64,000 nt of DNA, from the NCBI GenBank assembly GCA_014799465.1, contig JAAVHZ010000021.1, positions 1 through 64,000 of the forward strand. Reading direction: 5' to 3'. Positions within the stretch are counted from its first letter, which is position 1. The number at the start of each line of letters is the position of its first letter. The translations under genes and the position numbers were made by a program. The stretch comes from Lachnospiraceae bacterium (lineage in GTDB: Bacteria > Bacillota > Clostridia > Lachnospirales > Lachnospiraceae). Of this stretch, positions 24,266 through 35,400 are shown piece by piece. The notes under the pieces are model-generated. The model was given only the letters and a program-made list of their open reading frames with translations. It did not search any database and was not told the DNA's origin.

Positions 24266-25252
24266 ATGGCAAAGGGGAATAATCAAAAACTGAAAATTCT
24301 ATATTTGATAAAAATACTGTTGGAAAAGACAGATGAAACGCATAGCATCACAATGCAGGAAATTATTTCTGCACTGAAAGCGTATGGAATTAGTGCGGAA
24401 CGTAAGAGTTTATATAGTGATATTGAGAATCTAAGAGTGTATGGAATGGACATTATTGGAGAACAGCAGGATAGGACATATTATTATCATGTGGGAAACC
24501 GTCAGTTTGAGCTTGCTGAATTAAAGCTTCTGGTAGATTCGGTTCAGTCTGCCAAATTCATTACAGCAAAGAAATCAAATGAACTAATAAAGAAGATTGA
24601 GGGATTGGCAAGCAAATATGAAGCATCGCAGCTACAAAGGCAAGTTTATGTAGCAGAGCGAGTTAAGACGATAAATGAAAACATTTATTATAATATAGAT
24701 AAGATACATACAGCAATTAGTGAGAATTCCAAAATAACATTTCAGTATTTTCAGTGGGATATTCATAAAAAAATGGTGCTGCGAAAAGAGGGTGAACTAT
24801 ATGAAGTAAGTCCGTGGGCATTATCATGGGATGATGAAAATTATTATCTTATAGCATTTGACAGTAATAAGGATAAAATTAAACATTTTCGTGTAGATAA
24901 AATGCTACATATTAACTTAAAGAACGAGAAACGTGAAGGAAAAGTGCGTTTTAAAGAATTTGATATGGCAGTTTATGCACGAAAAATGTTTGGAATGTTT
25001 GGAGGGGAAGAAAAAACAGTAAAATTGGAATGCAAAAATGGTCTTGTAGGTGTGATGATTGATCGGTTTGGCAAGGATATTACCATTATTCCGAAGGACG
25101 AAGAATATTTTACGGTGAATATAGATGTTGCTGTCAGCAGACAGTTTTTGGCATGGGTAATAGCTTTGGGTGATGGAGTCAAAGTATTAGAACCAGAATC
25201 CGTTATTGAACAGATGAGGGAAGAGGCGACCAGATTGACACGGCAATATTAG
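24266..25252 (+). CDS. WYL-domain transcriptional regulator (YafY type)
   Basis: A 328-residue regulator: N-terminal winged helix (about 1-75; ITMQEIISALKAYGISAERK, SLYSDIENLRVYGMDII), a WYL domain (about 150-230; ISENSKITFQYF, VSPWALSWDDENYYLIAFD, KHFRVDKM) and a C-terminal WCX extension. Start 24266 is chosen because TTGGAGGTG lies seven bases upstream. WYL regulators sense nucleic acid or nucleotide ligands and often control phage-defence genes. It is the only intact regulator in the island, so it is a candidate to control the Dnd locus or its own neighbours. Confidence 0.85.
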   Translation: MAKGNNQKLKILYLIKILLEKTDETHSITMQEIISALKAYGISAERKSLYSDIENLRVYGMDIIGEQQDRTYYYHVGNRQFELAELKLLVDSVQSAKFITAKKSNELIKKIEGLASKYEASQLQRQVYVAERVKTINENIYYNIDKIHTAISENSKITFQYFQWDIHKKMVLRKEGELYEVSPWALSWDDENYYLIAFDSNKDKIKHFRVDKMLHINLKNEKREGKVRFKEFDMAVYARKMFGMFGGEEKTVKLECKNGLVGVMIDRFGKDITIIPKDEEYFTVNIDVAVSRQFLAWVIALGDGVKVLEPESVIEQMREEATRLTRQY

Positions 25253-25365
25253 GAGTAGAAGTTCGATTGATGAGTTCGTTTTCGGCACTGCATAATTGAA
25301 GTAATTGGAATTAGGAAAATAAGACTAGAATTAGTTTAGAATCAAGTTTAAAGGAGAGATTTAAA

Positions 25366-25755
25366 ATGTCTTTAGAAGAAAAGAATCAAGAAGAGATAGA
25401 TAAAGCAACTTCGTTACTTACGGTTTCACATTATATTGATTGGTTTGCAGAACTGCAAAAAATAAAATATGCTACGAACCGTGATAAAGTCATAGATGAA
25501 GCATTGAAATTACGTGAGATAATATTAAAAATATGGAATGTAAATGTAGATGAGTTAAAAGAGGCAGGTGAGCTGCTGAAGCATGAGGACGGTGAGTGTT
25601 TGCGGGATTTTGAGGATAAGTCGTATGATGATATGGAAATACCACCATTTTTACTACCTAATCTGATTGATTGGATGAGAAATAAGGGGATTTCAGATAC
25701 TGACATTGTTGATTGTATTCAGTATATATGTGCAACTCATCCAGAAAGGAATTAA
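25366..25755 (+). CDS. Hypothetical acidic helical protein
   Basis: A 129-residue, strongly acidic, mostly helical protein (EEIDKATSLLTVSHYIDWFA; IPPFLLPNLIDWMRNKGISD). AAAGGAGAG precedes the ATG. No family recognised. It is followed after 3 bp by a broken acetyltransferase gene, with which it may once have formed an operon. Confidence 0.55.
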   Translation: MSLEEKNQEEIDKATSLLTVSHYIDWFAELQKIKYATNRDKVIDEALKLREIILKIWNVNVDELKEAGELLKHEDGECLRDFEDKSYDDMEIPPFLLPNLIDWMRNKGISDTDIVDCIQYICATHPERN

Positions 25756-25758
25756 AGA

Positions 25759-26237
25759 ATGAATCTTAAAAGTAAGAATTTTATTGTTAGGAAGCTAAAT
25801 GAAAACGATAAAGAAGTATTGAAAGAACTGGAATATACAAGACCTTGGGCAAAAGGAATGCTTGAAAAGGTGGAGGATATAAAGTGCAATGCTGTAGAAC
25901 ATGACGATGTTTTGACTATTTTGAAGAACTGTGGAAATCGTACATTGAATCTGAATATTTTTGGGTGATAGAGCGTAAAATGGGACGGTTTTGAGGAGAT
26001 ATACAGTTAGATATTGATAGTGAGCATGAGGCACATTTTTATATTCAAGTATTAGATGACGCAGATATTTCCGGGTTCGGTGAGGAATTATTTGATGATG
26101 TTATCAGCTATATTGCCCGGAATACGACGATTACTGATTTTTACATTGAACTATGGAATGAAAATGATAGAAGTAAACAAATATATATTGAGGCTGGGTA
26201 TGATATGGAAGATGGATATCTTGAAATAAATCTGTAG
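25759..26237 (+). pseudogene. Broken GNAT-like acetyltransferase
   Basis: The first frame (IVRKLNENDKEVLKELEYTR) is followed near 25910 by a shift into the next frame (ELWKSYIESEYFWVIERK), an in-frame TGA near 26000, and then a coherent C-terminal part (GDIQLDIDSE, IYIEAGYDMEDGYLEI) ending at 26237. At least one frameshift and one stop, so inactive. Confidence 0.65.
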
Positions 26238-26712
26238 TAGATAAGGGGGAAGTATAGCGAAACGAGGTAATGCAAAAGACTACTATAATTATATTACAAG
26301 TCCGTATTATTGGACATATAAAAAATTATACTGAAATCAAGATAAGGAATAGCATTTTTGTATGCCTTTTTGGAGATCTATTTGAGGCAGAAAGACTGTG
26401 TATAGAAGAGCGGTTTTGGAAGAAGAAGGACTCGGTTCGGATGAATATGATTTTTAAGAAACATATGGAATAAGTACAATTTGAAGATATATTTTACACA
26501 AAGTATATAATTACTACAGAAAATCGCACGGATATGCGAAAGCTTATTGCGATTATAAAATAAGATGATATACTAATACATAATAAAGAGAAAGGTTACG
26601 TATTAGTGGAGATCAAATATGGCAGTGTCTTATAAGAGATTATGGAATATGTTCCTGATGAAGTGGATAGTTCGAAAAGCAAATGATTTTACAGAGGTTG
26701 AGGTAAATAGTT
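26238..26712 (+). pseudogene. Stretch of short gene remnants upstream of the defence locus
   Basis: Three protein-like fragments are visible and none is intact: NAKDYYNYITSPYYWTYKKL (about 26268-26330), FGDLFEAERLCIEERFW...KKHME ending at 26473, and MAVSYKRLWNMF at 26619, which is the usual start of small XRE-family regulators but loses similarity after 12 residues. Promoter for the downstream operon must lie here or further upstream; none stands out. Confidence 0.4.
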
Positions 26713-29700
26713 ATGGCAAAAATGATGGATATAAAAGATGAGACATATGAAGGTGAGAAGAAAGTCTATGAATGTATAGAAACTAATTTGCCCGATGAAA
26801 TTCTTTGTTACTATAACAGAGAGATTACTGGTAAACAGTTTGATTTCTGCTTGATTATGGAACATATGGGAATGCTTATGATTGAAGTTAAAGGATGGAA
26901 TGCGTCCAATATTATTAAAGTTAATAGTCCAGATAGTATTCAAACTGATTTATATCAGGAACCTGTAGGGTCACCTAAAAAACAAGCAAGAAGTTATAAA
27001 TTTGCATTAGTTAATACTTGTAATAATAAATACTGCATTAATCCTCTGGTAATGGATATGGTCTGTTATCCATTTATGTCGGAACAGGATTATAAGAAAT
27101 GTGGATTAAATATAGTATCTGAGCCAGAATTTACGCTTTTTAAGGAGGATATTGAAAATCCTACAAAGTTTGCAATGAAAATAGCGAGTGTATATCAGAA
27201 AACGAATCAAGCAATATATGACAAGATGGTCGGGAATGTCTATAAAACATGTAGAATGCATTTTGAGACATTATCTGATTGTGAGGAAGAAGGTAAAAAA
27301 GAAGTGTTACCTTATTCGGAATTGCGAATTTACCCTGAAAATCTATCACTTTCTGATATTGATAGTATTGTAAGCTCATATTTTCAGGGGGTTAAACAAA
27401 CAATATTTGTTCCTAACGAAGAAATAGTAAATCAGATAGCACAAAATATTGCAAGTAAGTTCGATGCAGAAGGAATATATCTAAAAGGGCGCAATTTTAT
27501 ATTAAATGCACAGAAGACCAATGAGTTGAAAATAAAGGAAGGTTCTATTAGTTTTTTTAATTTTGAGGCTTTTTCCATAAAATATTTGAATAGTATTGTT
27601 GATACTAATTTAATTATTAATAATGGATTGTTGGAAAAAGAGCAAGAAATTATTTTAGCGGCTATTGCAAGTAATTCAAAGTTTAATATGCAACAATACA
27701 GAGTTGAACATGCTCCGATTGATAAAGATATTGTTGTTAAAGCAGGTGCTGGCACAGGAAAAACATATTCAATGATATCTCGTATATCCTATATTTGTCA
27801 TCAATCTAGCAATGTGCACATTTTAGACGTTAAAAATGAAATTGCAATGCTAACTTTCACAACAGAAGCAGCTACTAATATGAAGAGTAGGTTAAAACAG
27901 GCTTTTATGAATTATTTTGTTTTAACTAAAAATAAAAAGTATCTTGATATGATATCAGGTATAGAAAATATGCGAATTTCAACTATACATAGTTTTTCTA
28001 ATTTGGTTATTAAGGACACTTCGTTGCCATTAGGTATAGGTGTGGATTTTGCTACTGTAAGTGGAAATTATCAAAAACAAAAGATTTTTGATCAATACTT
28101 TAATGAATATTTGAAAAAGAAAAATGACGAAGAACCTATGTTTTTTGGTAACATTCCGGGAAGCATATATGATTTTCGAAAGCTTTTACTTAAATTTTCA
28201 GATATGTTATACAACAAAGGATATGATATCAAGGAAGCATCTGATGATGTGTTTGGTAAACCTATTGTAGAAATGCCATATATGAAAGAGATTATTCAAG
28301 AGGTAATCATAAAAACTGAGAAGTCATATTCCGAGTACTTGTATGAGAATAATTCGGTTAGCCTTGTTGAATATATGATTTATTTAAACAAGTGTATTAG
28401 TGATGATTCGTTCAATAAGAATCTATATCAGTATAAATATATATTTATTGACGAATTTCAAGATGTAGATGATTCACAGATTACAGCATTTTTGGAGATG
28501 CAAAAGAAACTGGATTTTAAGTTCTTTATTGTAGGAGATTTGAAGCAGAGTATCTATAGGTTTAGAGGGGCGACAATGGATGCTTTTAATAAAATTGGGT
28601 GCGGAAATGATAATTGGGTGGAATATACATTAAATATTAATTATAGAACTGATAGAAGATTATTAGATCGTTTTGCTAACTTGTTTAATTATATGGGGGA
28701 TAGAAAACTTATTCCTTATTGTGAACCTACAGATCGTTTGGTTGGAGTGAATATTGATTCTAAACTTCTGGATGATGAACTAATTGATGTTTATTCCTAT
28801 AGCAAAGAAGATGAAAAAGAAGATGGTTTTTACAAAAAAGTATTTGAAATTGTAGCAAAACGAAAGTCTGAAATTGAGTCTGGTGATAATTTTACGAGAT
28901 TATCACCATCAGGAAGAACTATTGCAATATTGGTTAGAACAAATTTTCAGATTGCTACTATTCTTAGAATAGCAAAAAAACAAGATAATGTTCTGATAGA
29001 AAGTGATTCTAATGGGGATTTGTACAGACTTCAATCTAGCATTGATTTGTGCAAATTAACTGCAGCGTTATCAAATCCTAGAAATCCGGTATATCTATTC
29101 GACTTGTTGTTATCAAATAATGTAAATATTAAGTTTCCTGTGGAAAAACTGGTAAAAATGAATGAACAGGAAAAAATGGAATATTTGATAAAATGTTTAG
29201 ATGAATTTTATACCAATACATTAGGAATGAAATGGAGCGAGCTTGTCTTTGAAATACAAAGTAAGCCTGTTTTGATGATATTAAGAAAAATATATGATGC
29301 GACAAAGCCATGGAAGACTTATTCTTTGGATGAGGCAAAGCAGGTTTACTATAGAACAAATTATGATTTAGTATTTGAAGATTTATCAAAAGAAGGAAAA
29401 TACAGTTATTTGACGTTGGATTCGATAAATGAATCTTTACACATTCTGATTAGTATGGGTTCGGAAAAGGCATCTCGTTCGGTAACAGATGGTGGAGATT
29501 ATGTGCGTGTAGTATGTACTACAGTGCATAAATCAAAAGGACTTGAATATGACACAGTTATAATACCTTTTACGACGGATTCAATAGATACAATGCACAG
29601 GAATGGATTAGATGTTACATATGTAGATGGCAAAGTTGGATATTGTTTGAGTGTAGATGGAGAATCAATGGCAAATGAGTATTTCTATACAGAGGATGAG

Positions 29701-29832
29701 ATTGATGAAATAGAGAAAGAGGAATCACGTATATTATATGTTGCACTAACGAGGGCAATTAATAAGTTTTTTTGGTTTGATAAAATAGATTCTAAGGGAA
29801 ATACATGGGGGAAATTATTGGAGGAAATGTAG
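26713..29832 (+). CDS. NERD-domain UvrD/Rep-type (SF1A) helicase
   Basis: A 1039-residue protein. N-terminal NERD nuclease-like domain (about 10-170; ETYEGEKKVYECI, KQFDFCLI, LMIEVKGW with the E-x-K catalytic signature). SF1A helicase core follows: Walker A VKAGAGTGKT (about 343-352), motif II IFIDEFQDVDDSQ (about 576), motif III GDLKQSIYRFRGA (about 606), motif V/Va TTVHKSKGLEYDTVIIPF (about 933), motif VI RILYVALTRA (about 1005). It is the first gene of a seven-gene operon and is followed at once by an AddB-like gene, so the two may form an AddAB-like helicase-nuclease used against phage DNA. Partnership is inferred. Confidence 0.85.
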   Translation: MAKMMDIKDETYEGEKKVYECIETNLPDEILCYYNREITGKQFDFCLIMEHMGMLMIEVKGWNASNIIKVNSPDSIQTDLYQEPVGSPKKQARSYKFALVNTCNNKYCINPLVMDMVCYPFMSEQDYKKCGLNIVSEPEFTLFKEDIENPTKFAMKIASVYQKTNQAIYDKMVGNVYKTCRMHFETLSDCEEEGKKEVLPYSELRIYPENLSLSDIDSIVSSYFQGVKQTIFVPNEEIVNQIAQNIASKFDAEGIYLKGRNFILNAQKTNELKIKEGSISFFNFEAFSIKYLNSIVDTNLIINNGLLEKEQEIILAAIASNSKFNMQQYRVEHAPIDKDIVVKAGAGTGKTYSMISRISYICHQSSNVHILDVKNEIAMLTFTTEAATNMKSRLKQAFMNYFVLTKNKKYLDMISGIENMRISTIHSFSNLVIKDTSLPLGIGVDFATVSGNYQKQKIFDQYFNEYLKKKNDEEPMFFGNIPGSIYDFRKLLLKFSDMLYNKGYDIKEASDDVFGKPIVEMPYMKEIIQEVIIKTEKSYSEYLYENNSVSLVEYMIYLNKCISDDSFNKNLYQYKYIFIDEFQDVDDSQITAFLEMQKKLDFKFFIVGDLKQSIYRFRGATMDAFNKIGCGNDNWVEYTLNINYRTDRRLLDRFANLFNYMGDRKLIPYCEPTDRLVGVNIDSKLLDDELIDVYSYSKEDEKEDGFYKKVFEIVAKRKSEIESGDNFTRLSPSGRTIAILVRTNFQIATILRIAKKQDNVLIESDSNGDLYRLQSSIDLCKLTAALSNPRNPVYLFDLLLSNNVNIKFPVEKLVKMNEQEKMEYLIKCLDEFYTNTLGMKWSELVFEIQSKPVLMILRKIYDATKPWKTYSLDEAKQVYYRTNYDLVFEDLSKEGKYSYLTLDSINESLHILISMGSEKASRSVTDGGDYVRVVCTTVHKSKGLEYDTVIIPFTTDSIDTMHRNGLDVTYVDGKVGYCLSVDGESMANEYFYTEDEIDEIEKEESRILYVALTRAINKFFWFDKIDSKGNTWGKLLEEM

Positions 29833-29833
29833 T

Positions 29834-32470
29834 ATGGGAATAAAAATATATACATATTCAAATCCATATGAGATAGATTGTGAGTCTTTTTGGAATGAAA
29901 TAAGGGATTGTGCACATTTTTGTGTGTCACAGACAATGGTTAATGGTATGAGTCAAACATATCCTTTGCTTAAAACCAGACAAGCTACAGCAACAATAAG
30001 AACCCTTGTTAATATGCTTTATGAGAATTGGGAAGATATAAATACTAATGTAAGGCAAATTATGGAAGTGGATAATGCAATAAGTGAATTGGACTATCAA
30101 AGTCCCTGTTTAGAGAATGTAAAGCGGTCGTTGTTATTCAATACCAAATCGATAGTGTCTTGCATAAGGATGTTTAAGGAATTAGGTATTGATTCAAGGC
30201 TTATGTCAAAAGAAGAACTAAATATTGATCAGCGATATCTTGTAGAGTTGTATAAGATAATTGATAAGAAAGAGAATTCTTCGTTTTGTTTCGATAGAGT
30301 AGAGAGTCAAAGGAATGTTGAAAAAGCAATAGATGCAGCACTTCTTTATCATAAGGAGAATGTAGATTTAAACGAAATTGATAGGGATAGAATAGTGATA
30401 CATGGTATTCATCAGTTTACACCTGCCATGCTTTGTGCAATAGAAGATATAAGTAAGTATAAGGAAGTAGTACTTTTATTTAATTATCAAAAGCAATATG
30501 CTTCTGTATATGACACATGGATGAATATATATTCGATTTTTGATTTGCCAATTAATAATCAGAGTGTAAATCAGTTTGTGCCTATGCCATTGCTAGTTAA
30601 TTCTTACAAATCTAATGTTCTTGCTGATTATTTAGGACATTTATCAAATGGAGAGTTTATAGAAAAGAATAAGGCTCTTGATGACTTAGAAGTTGTTGAA
30701 TTTGATAATACTACTGAATTTGCAAATTATGTTGCAATGTTGTTTGACAAAGCAAAGAAAGTTTCTGAGAAGAATTCAAGTTCTAAGACACCGTTAGCGT
30801 TTATGGAGGAACAGTTGTATTCTGCATCAGGAAAAGTAAATGACATATTAAGGGCATATTTCCCAGAACAATTTGGTGAGAGACATTTTTTGGATTATCC
30901 AATCGGACACTTCTTTGTTTCTACAACTAACATGTGGGATTCTGAGAATAGAACGGTAAAAGTGGAAAACTTTTCAGATATTAAGGAATGTTTAAATTCT
31001 GGAATAATCAATGAGAATAATCCGGGACAGTTGGTTAGTACATTTAATATGATTGAACCATATATAGAAAAAGAAAACACGATATCGGGGATCATCAGTA
31101 AATTAAATCAGCTGATAAAGAATGCTAACAAAAAGCATGAGGACAAAGACAAAGTTGGATATTTTACAGTAGAACTAAACTTTTTGCAAGAATTAAAGAA
31201 GGCATTAGGTGAACTGGAATACATTATCAATTCATTTTTTGAGGATTTTGATAATGGTTCTGATAATTTTAGAAGATTTTACAAGAGAATTAGAAAATTC
31301 ATTATATCACATGTTGGTGATTTAAATGAGTTGGATGATGAAATGCACAGTGTTATTGGAAGATTATTAGAGCGTCTTGAAAAATCAGACTTGCCAGAAA
31401 CAGGTACATTTAATTCGTTAAAGCATACTATGAGCTATTATTTGAGTCAGGATGAAAATACAGCAAGAGGAGCACATTGGATAGTAAGAAATTTTGACCA
31501 GATTGATGGTGATATATTAAGAAGTGCTTCACAGGATCCGGAAAGGCTTTGCTATCATTTCTGTTGCTTAAGTGATAAAGATATTTGTTCTGGGAAAGAC
31601 GAACGATTGCCATGGCCTTTAGATATCAAATTTTTTGAATATAGTTATCAGGCTCTCGATATGAAGTATCAGGTGTTTTTGAAATCAAAAATGGAATATC
31701 GCAATTTTAAGAGATATGCACTTGTGTACGGTTTAGAGTTTAATAGAGTTGGATGTAAGCTAAGTTATGTTAGAACGGAAGAAAACAAAGATAATGATTT
31801 GTTTTATATGCTTAATCTGTTAGGGGTGAAAATAAGAAAATATTCATCATTCAATTCGAATAATTATTTAGAACACTTGTCTATAGAATCAGATGAAAAG
31901 GACATTGAAGAAGCAGTTAGGGCAATATCAAGTGAAGATAAGAAAAAACTAAAATTATGTCAATATAGATTTGCACTTGAAGGAATTGAACAAGGTAAGA
32001 CTATATTTAGAGACCGCTTTTTGATTCATACATATTTAAAAATATTGATTAGTAATAGAACAAAAAAGGAATTAAATGGAAAACCATATAATGATATTAC
32101 TATTAGAAATGCAATTCAGGAACAATACGATGTGATAGAAACAAGATTTAGAATTTCTGATGAGTTGGAAAAAACACAAATAATTTCTGCTGTATATAAG
32201 GATATTTATGGTTTTATAAACTATATGAAGAAGTACAATAAAAATACAAACGCATTTCCTGTCATTTCAAGCTCAATGGGACAGGAAATGAGACTAAGGG
32301 AGCATTTTTTGAATATTTCATTAAAAGGAATAATGGAAGAACCAAGTGATGAAGAGTTAAAGGAAGCTATTACAGATAAAAAGTTTTATTGTGTACATGG
32401 GAAGCATTGTATGTATTGTGCAAGTAAGGATATTTGCTTGGAATATGGTGCTAACTTTGGAGGTGAATAG
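29834..32470 (+). CDS. AddB/RecC-like partner protein with C-terminal cysteine cluster
   Basis: An 878-residue protein without intact helicase motifs. IVIHGIHQFTPAMLCAIEDI followed by EVVLLFNYQKQYASVYDTW resembles the inactivated helicase part of AddB/RecC-type proteins. KLCQYRFALEGI (about 715) and the end CVHGKHCMYCASKDIC (about 855-870) together supply four cysteines in the AddB/Cas4-like iron-sulfur arrangement (one distant, three close). No clear PD-(D/E)XK catalytic triad is visible between them. It starts one base after the stop of the UvrD-like gene, indicating coupled expression. Assignment by pattern, moderate certainty. Confidence 0.5.
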   Translation: MGIKIYTYSNPYEIDCESFWNEIRDCAHFCVSQTMVNGMSQTYPLLKTRQATATIRTLVNMLYENWEDINTNVRQIMEVDNAISELDYQSPCLENVKRSLLFNTKSIVSCIRMFKELGIDSRLMSKEELNIDQRYLVELYKIIDKKENSSFCFDRVESQRNVEKAIDAALLYHKENVDLNEIDRDRIVIHGIHQFTPAMLCAIEDISKYKEVVLLFNYQKQYASVYDTWMNIYSIFDLPINNQSVNQFVPMPLLVNSYKSNVLADYLGHLSNGEFIEKNKALDDLEVVEFDNTTEFANYVAMLFDKAKKVSEKNSSSKTPLAFMEEQLYSASGKVNDILRAYFPEQFGERHFLDYPIGHFFVSTTNMWDSENRTVKVENFSDIKECLNSGIINENNPGQLVSTFNMIEPYIEKENTISGIISKLNQLIKNANKKHEDKDKVGYFTVELNFLQELKKALGELEYIINSFFEDFDNGSDNFRRFYKRIRKFIISHVGDLNELDDEMHSVIGRLLERLEKSDLPETGTFNSLKHTMSYYLSQDENTARGAHWIVRNFDQIDGDILRSASQDPERLCYHFCCLSDKDICSGKDERLPWPLDIKFFEYSYQALDMKYQVFLKSKMEYRNFKRYALVYGLEFNRVGCKLSYVRTEENKDNDLFYMLNLLGVKIRKYSSFNSNNYLEHLSIESDEKDIEEAVRAISSEDKKKLKLCQYRFALEGIEQGKTIFRDRFLIHTYLKILISNRTKKELNGKPYNDITIRNAIQEQYDVIETRFRISDELEKTQIISAVYKDIYGFINYMKKYNKNTNAFPVISSSMGQEMRLREHFLNISLKGIMEEPSDEELKEAITDKKFYCVHGKHCMYCASKDICLEYGANFGGE

Positions 32471-32472
32471 AG

Positions 32473-35400
32473 TTGATTAAAAGTGGTATGTTTGTTAGAT
32501 GTGCAATTGATGATGAAAAATATCCACGAGATTATGCTATTGGGAAAGTAAAATCAGTAAATAAATTCTCGGAATTGGTGAATGTTGAGTTTAATGATAT
32601 TACCGGAGTGGGTGCTTTTTATCCAAAACCTGAGAATAAACAATATGGTATAAATGCAGTTTCTCATTGTAAAATCAGAATAGGGGCAACAATACAGTAT
32701 AAAAGAAAAAAGTATGTTGTGAAGGCGTGTAAGCTTAATAGGGAAACTGGTATGTATTGTTATTATATGCAATCAGAAGATGATAGAATTGATTATTTAC
32801 CAGAGAATTTGTTGAAATGTTCGTATAACGATGGATATGTTCGCCCATTAGAGCAACTTAAGCAATATGAATTTCAAAACCCAATGTGGTTTTGTGGAAG
32901 AAGTGTTGTTAGTAAGACTATGCACATAATTAACAATTCACTCTATGGTTTTAGTGAGATTGCAGGCTGCAAGATTTATTTAAAAACTCATCAGTTAAGA
33001 ACGATTATGCGGTGCTTGCAAGATGGAATATGTAGAAATATGATAGCTGATGAAGTGGGAATGGGAAAAACCATAGAAGCATTAGCTGTGCTGAGAGTAT
33101 TCTTGAAAGATAATCATAATGCAAAGATTTTAATTATTGTTCCAGATGCGTTGGTGGATCAATGGCGTACTGAATTGGCTTACAAATTCAAGATTCTTGA
33201 GGGGAAAGATGTTAATGGTAACGATATATGTCTTGGTGGTATGAGTCAGATAAGTAGTTACTTGTACGATTATGATTTTGTAATTGCGGATGAAGTACAC
33301 AAATATTTGCAAGATGATATAAATTACAGAACATTATTATCACTAAGTAAGAGAACAAAAAATATTTTAATGCTCAGTGCAACTCCTGTTCAACGAAGAA
33401 AAGACGAATATAAAAAACTATTACAACTTATTCAGCCATCTGAATATACAGCAATGTCGGATGAAAAATTTGAGGAATTGCTGGAATTACAAGTTGATGT
33501 GGTGAGAAGAGTTCATGAAGCATTAGAAGATTTGGATTCTTATTTGGAAGAAATTGAAGATAGCGATAATGAGCATACAGAAGACACGGAAGAGGCTTTT
33601 GATGATGTGATAGATAGTTTAAAGAAAATCAATAAACTGATTAATGATGATACATTTAAGGAAATGTATCAAAAAATAAATTACGAAGCAGAGGATTTTG
33701 GAGTAGAGCAGATACAAGGTTCGCTGGCTTATGTATGTGAGAATTATCAGTTTGAAAAATCTATTATTAGGAATCGTAGAGGCGATGAAGAAGACTATAA
33801 TGTTCGAGAGTTGGCAGAGATTCCATACGATATGCAAACAGATTTTAATAATACAGAATACAATATATATAAGGAATTAGCTGGTTGGATAGAAACACAA
33901 AGTTCAGATTATGATACATTTGTTTTAAAATATAAGCATATTGTAGCTGCTTTTTTTAGTTCGGCAGCTGCGTTTGAGGCTTCAATTAGTCATGCAACTG
34001 TAGATATACCTGATGAAATTCTGCAAATGGCAAGAAGATGGAAAGAAGAAGAACTTGCAAACTGTAAAAAAATAGATGAGTACATGGATGATCCAACAGA
34101 CTATTTATCGAGAATAAATAATATAGTCGATTATATTGACCAGGAAGCATATGGTAAAAAAGTTCTTGTATTTACTGATTTCGATGAAACATTTGAAGTG
34201 TATAAGAATTTATTAGTGTCATATTTCGGAAAAGAGCATTGTGCATTTTTCTCAAAAGGATTAGAAACAGATGAAAGAGAACTTGGGGCATATAGATTTG
34301 AAACAGATGAAGACTGCTGGATTCTTTTATCAGATGAATCAGGTGGTGAAGGTCGTAATTTTCAAAATGCTGATGTTTTAGTACATATTGATATTCCGTG
34401 GAGTGCCAATGACCTTGAACAGAGGATTGGTAGATTGGATCGAATTGGAAGAGAACAGGATAAGCCAGTTCTGTCTGTAGTATGTTATTCACAAGAAACT
34501 TTGGAAGAAGATTTATATAAGTTCTGGAATAAAGGTATAGGTATTTTTACAAAATCACAGAGCGGGCTTGAAATAATTATGAATTCTATGGATGAGAAGA
34601 TTATTCAAGCAGTATGTGATGATTTTAAGTATGGATTAATCAACATTATTGAGGAGGTAGAAAAGGAGCTTGATGAGTTAAAAGAAACGATTAAGAGAGA
34701 ACAATACTTTGATGTGGCTGAATACAAATATCAATCAATTAATCGACTTATGGATGATACAAGAGAGATGTATGTGGCGAATGAAAAACAACTATTTGCG
34801 GATTCGATGATGAGATGGTCTTCTTTATCAGGTTTTAGGGGAAGAAGTCAAGGAGAGGCGATAGTGCGGTTTGATGCAGCTTCATTTTCATTAAAGTCTG
34901 CTTATAATTCATTGTTGGTTCCTCCAGATATAAAGTTGATGATAAGTGATAAGATTAATCAATTGCAGAATCGAGTACGATCTATGAATGGCGATAGAAT
35001 GGTACAGACAGATGTGAATTATGTTCAGGGAACATTTGATAGGCAAATTGGATTAGATAATGACTATATACATTTTTTTGCTCCTGGTGATGCTATATTT
35101 GATAGTATTGTTAATAATGCAATTAATTCCTACAAGGGTACTTGTGCAGCATTTGCATATAAAACGAATATGGATTGGAATGGCTTGTTTTTTACATGGG
35201 CATTGTATCCTGATGAAACGGAATTATTGCAAAGAGGAATTTCTACTCATTTAATAGATAAGTACAGAGGGTTTATGCCAATAGAACAGTTTCAATGTGC
35301 TGTTTCGTTAACAGAAAACTGTACTACACCTGAGGAGGATGTGTTAAAAATGTTTAATTATCTGTTGTCTTCGGAAAAAGTAGATCGCAATAAATTTACA

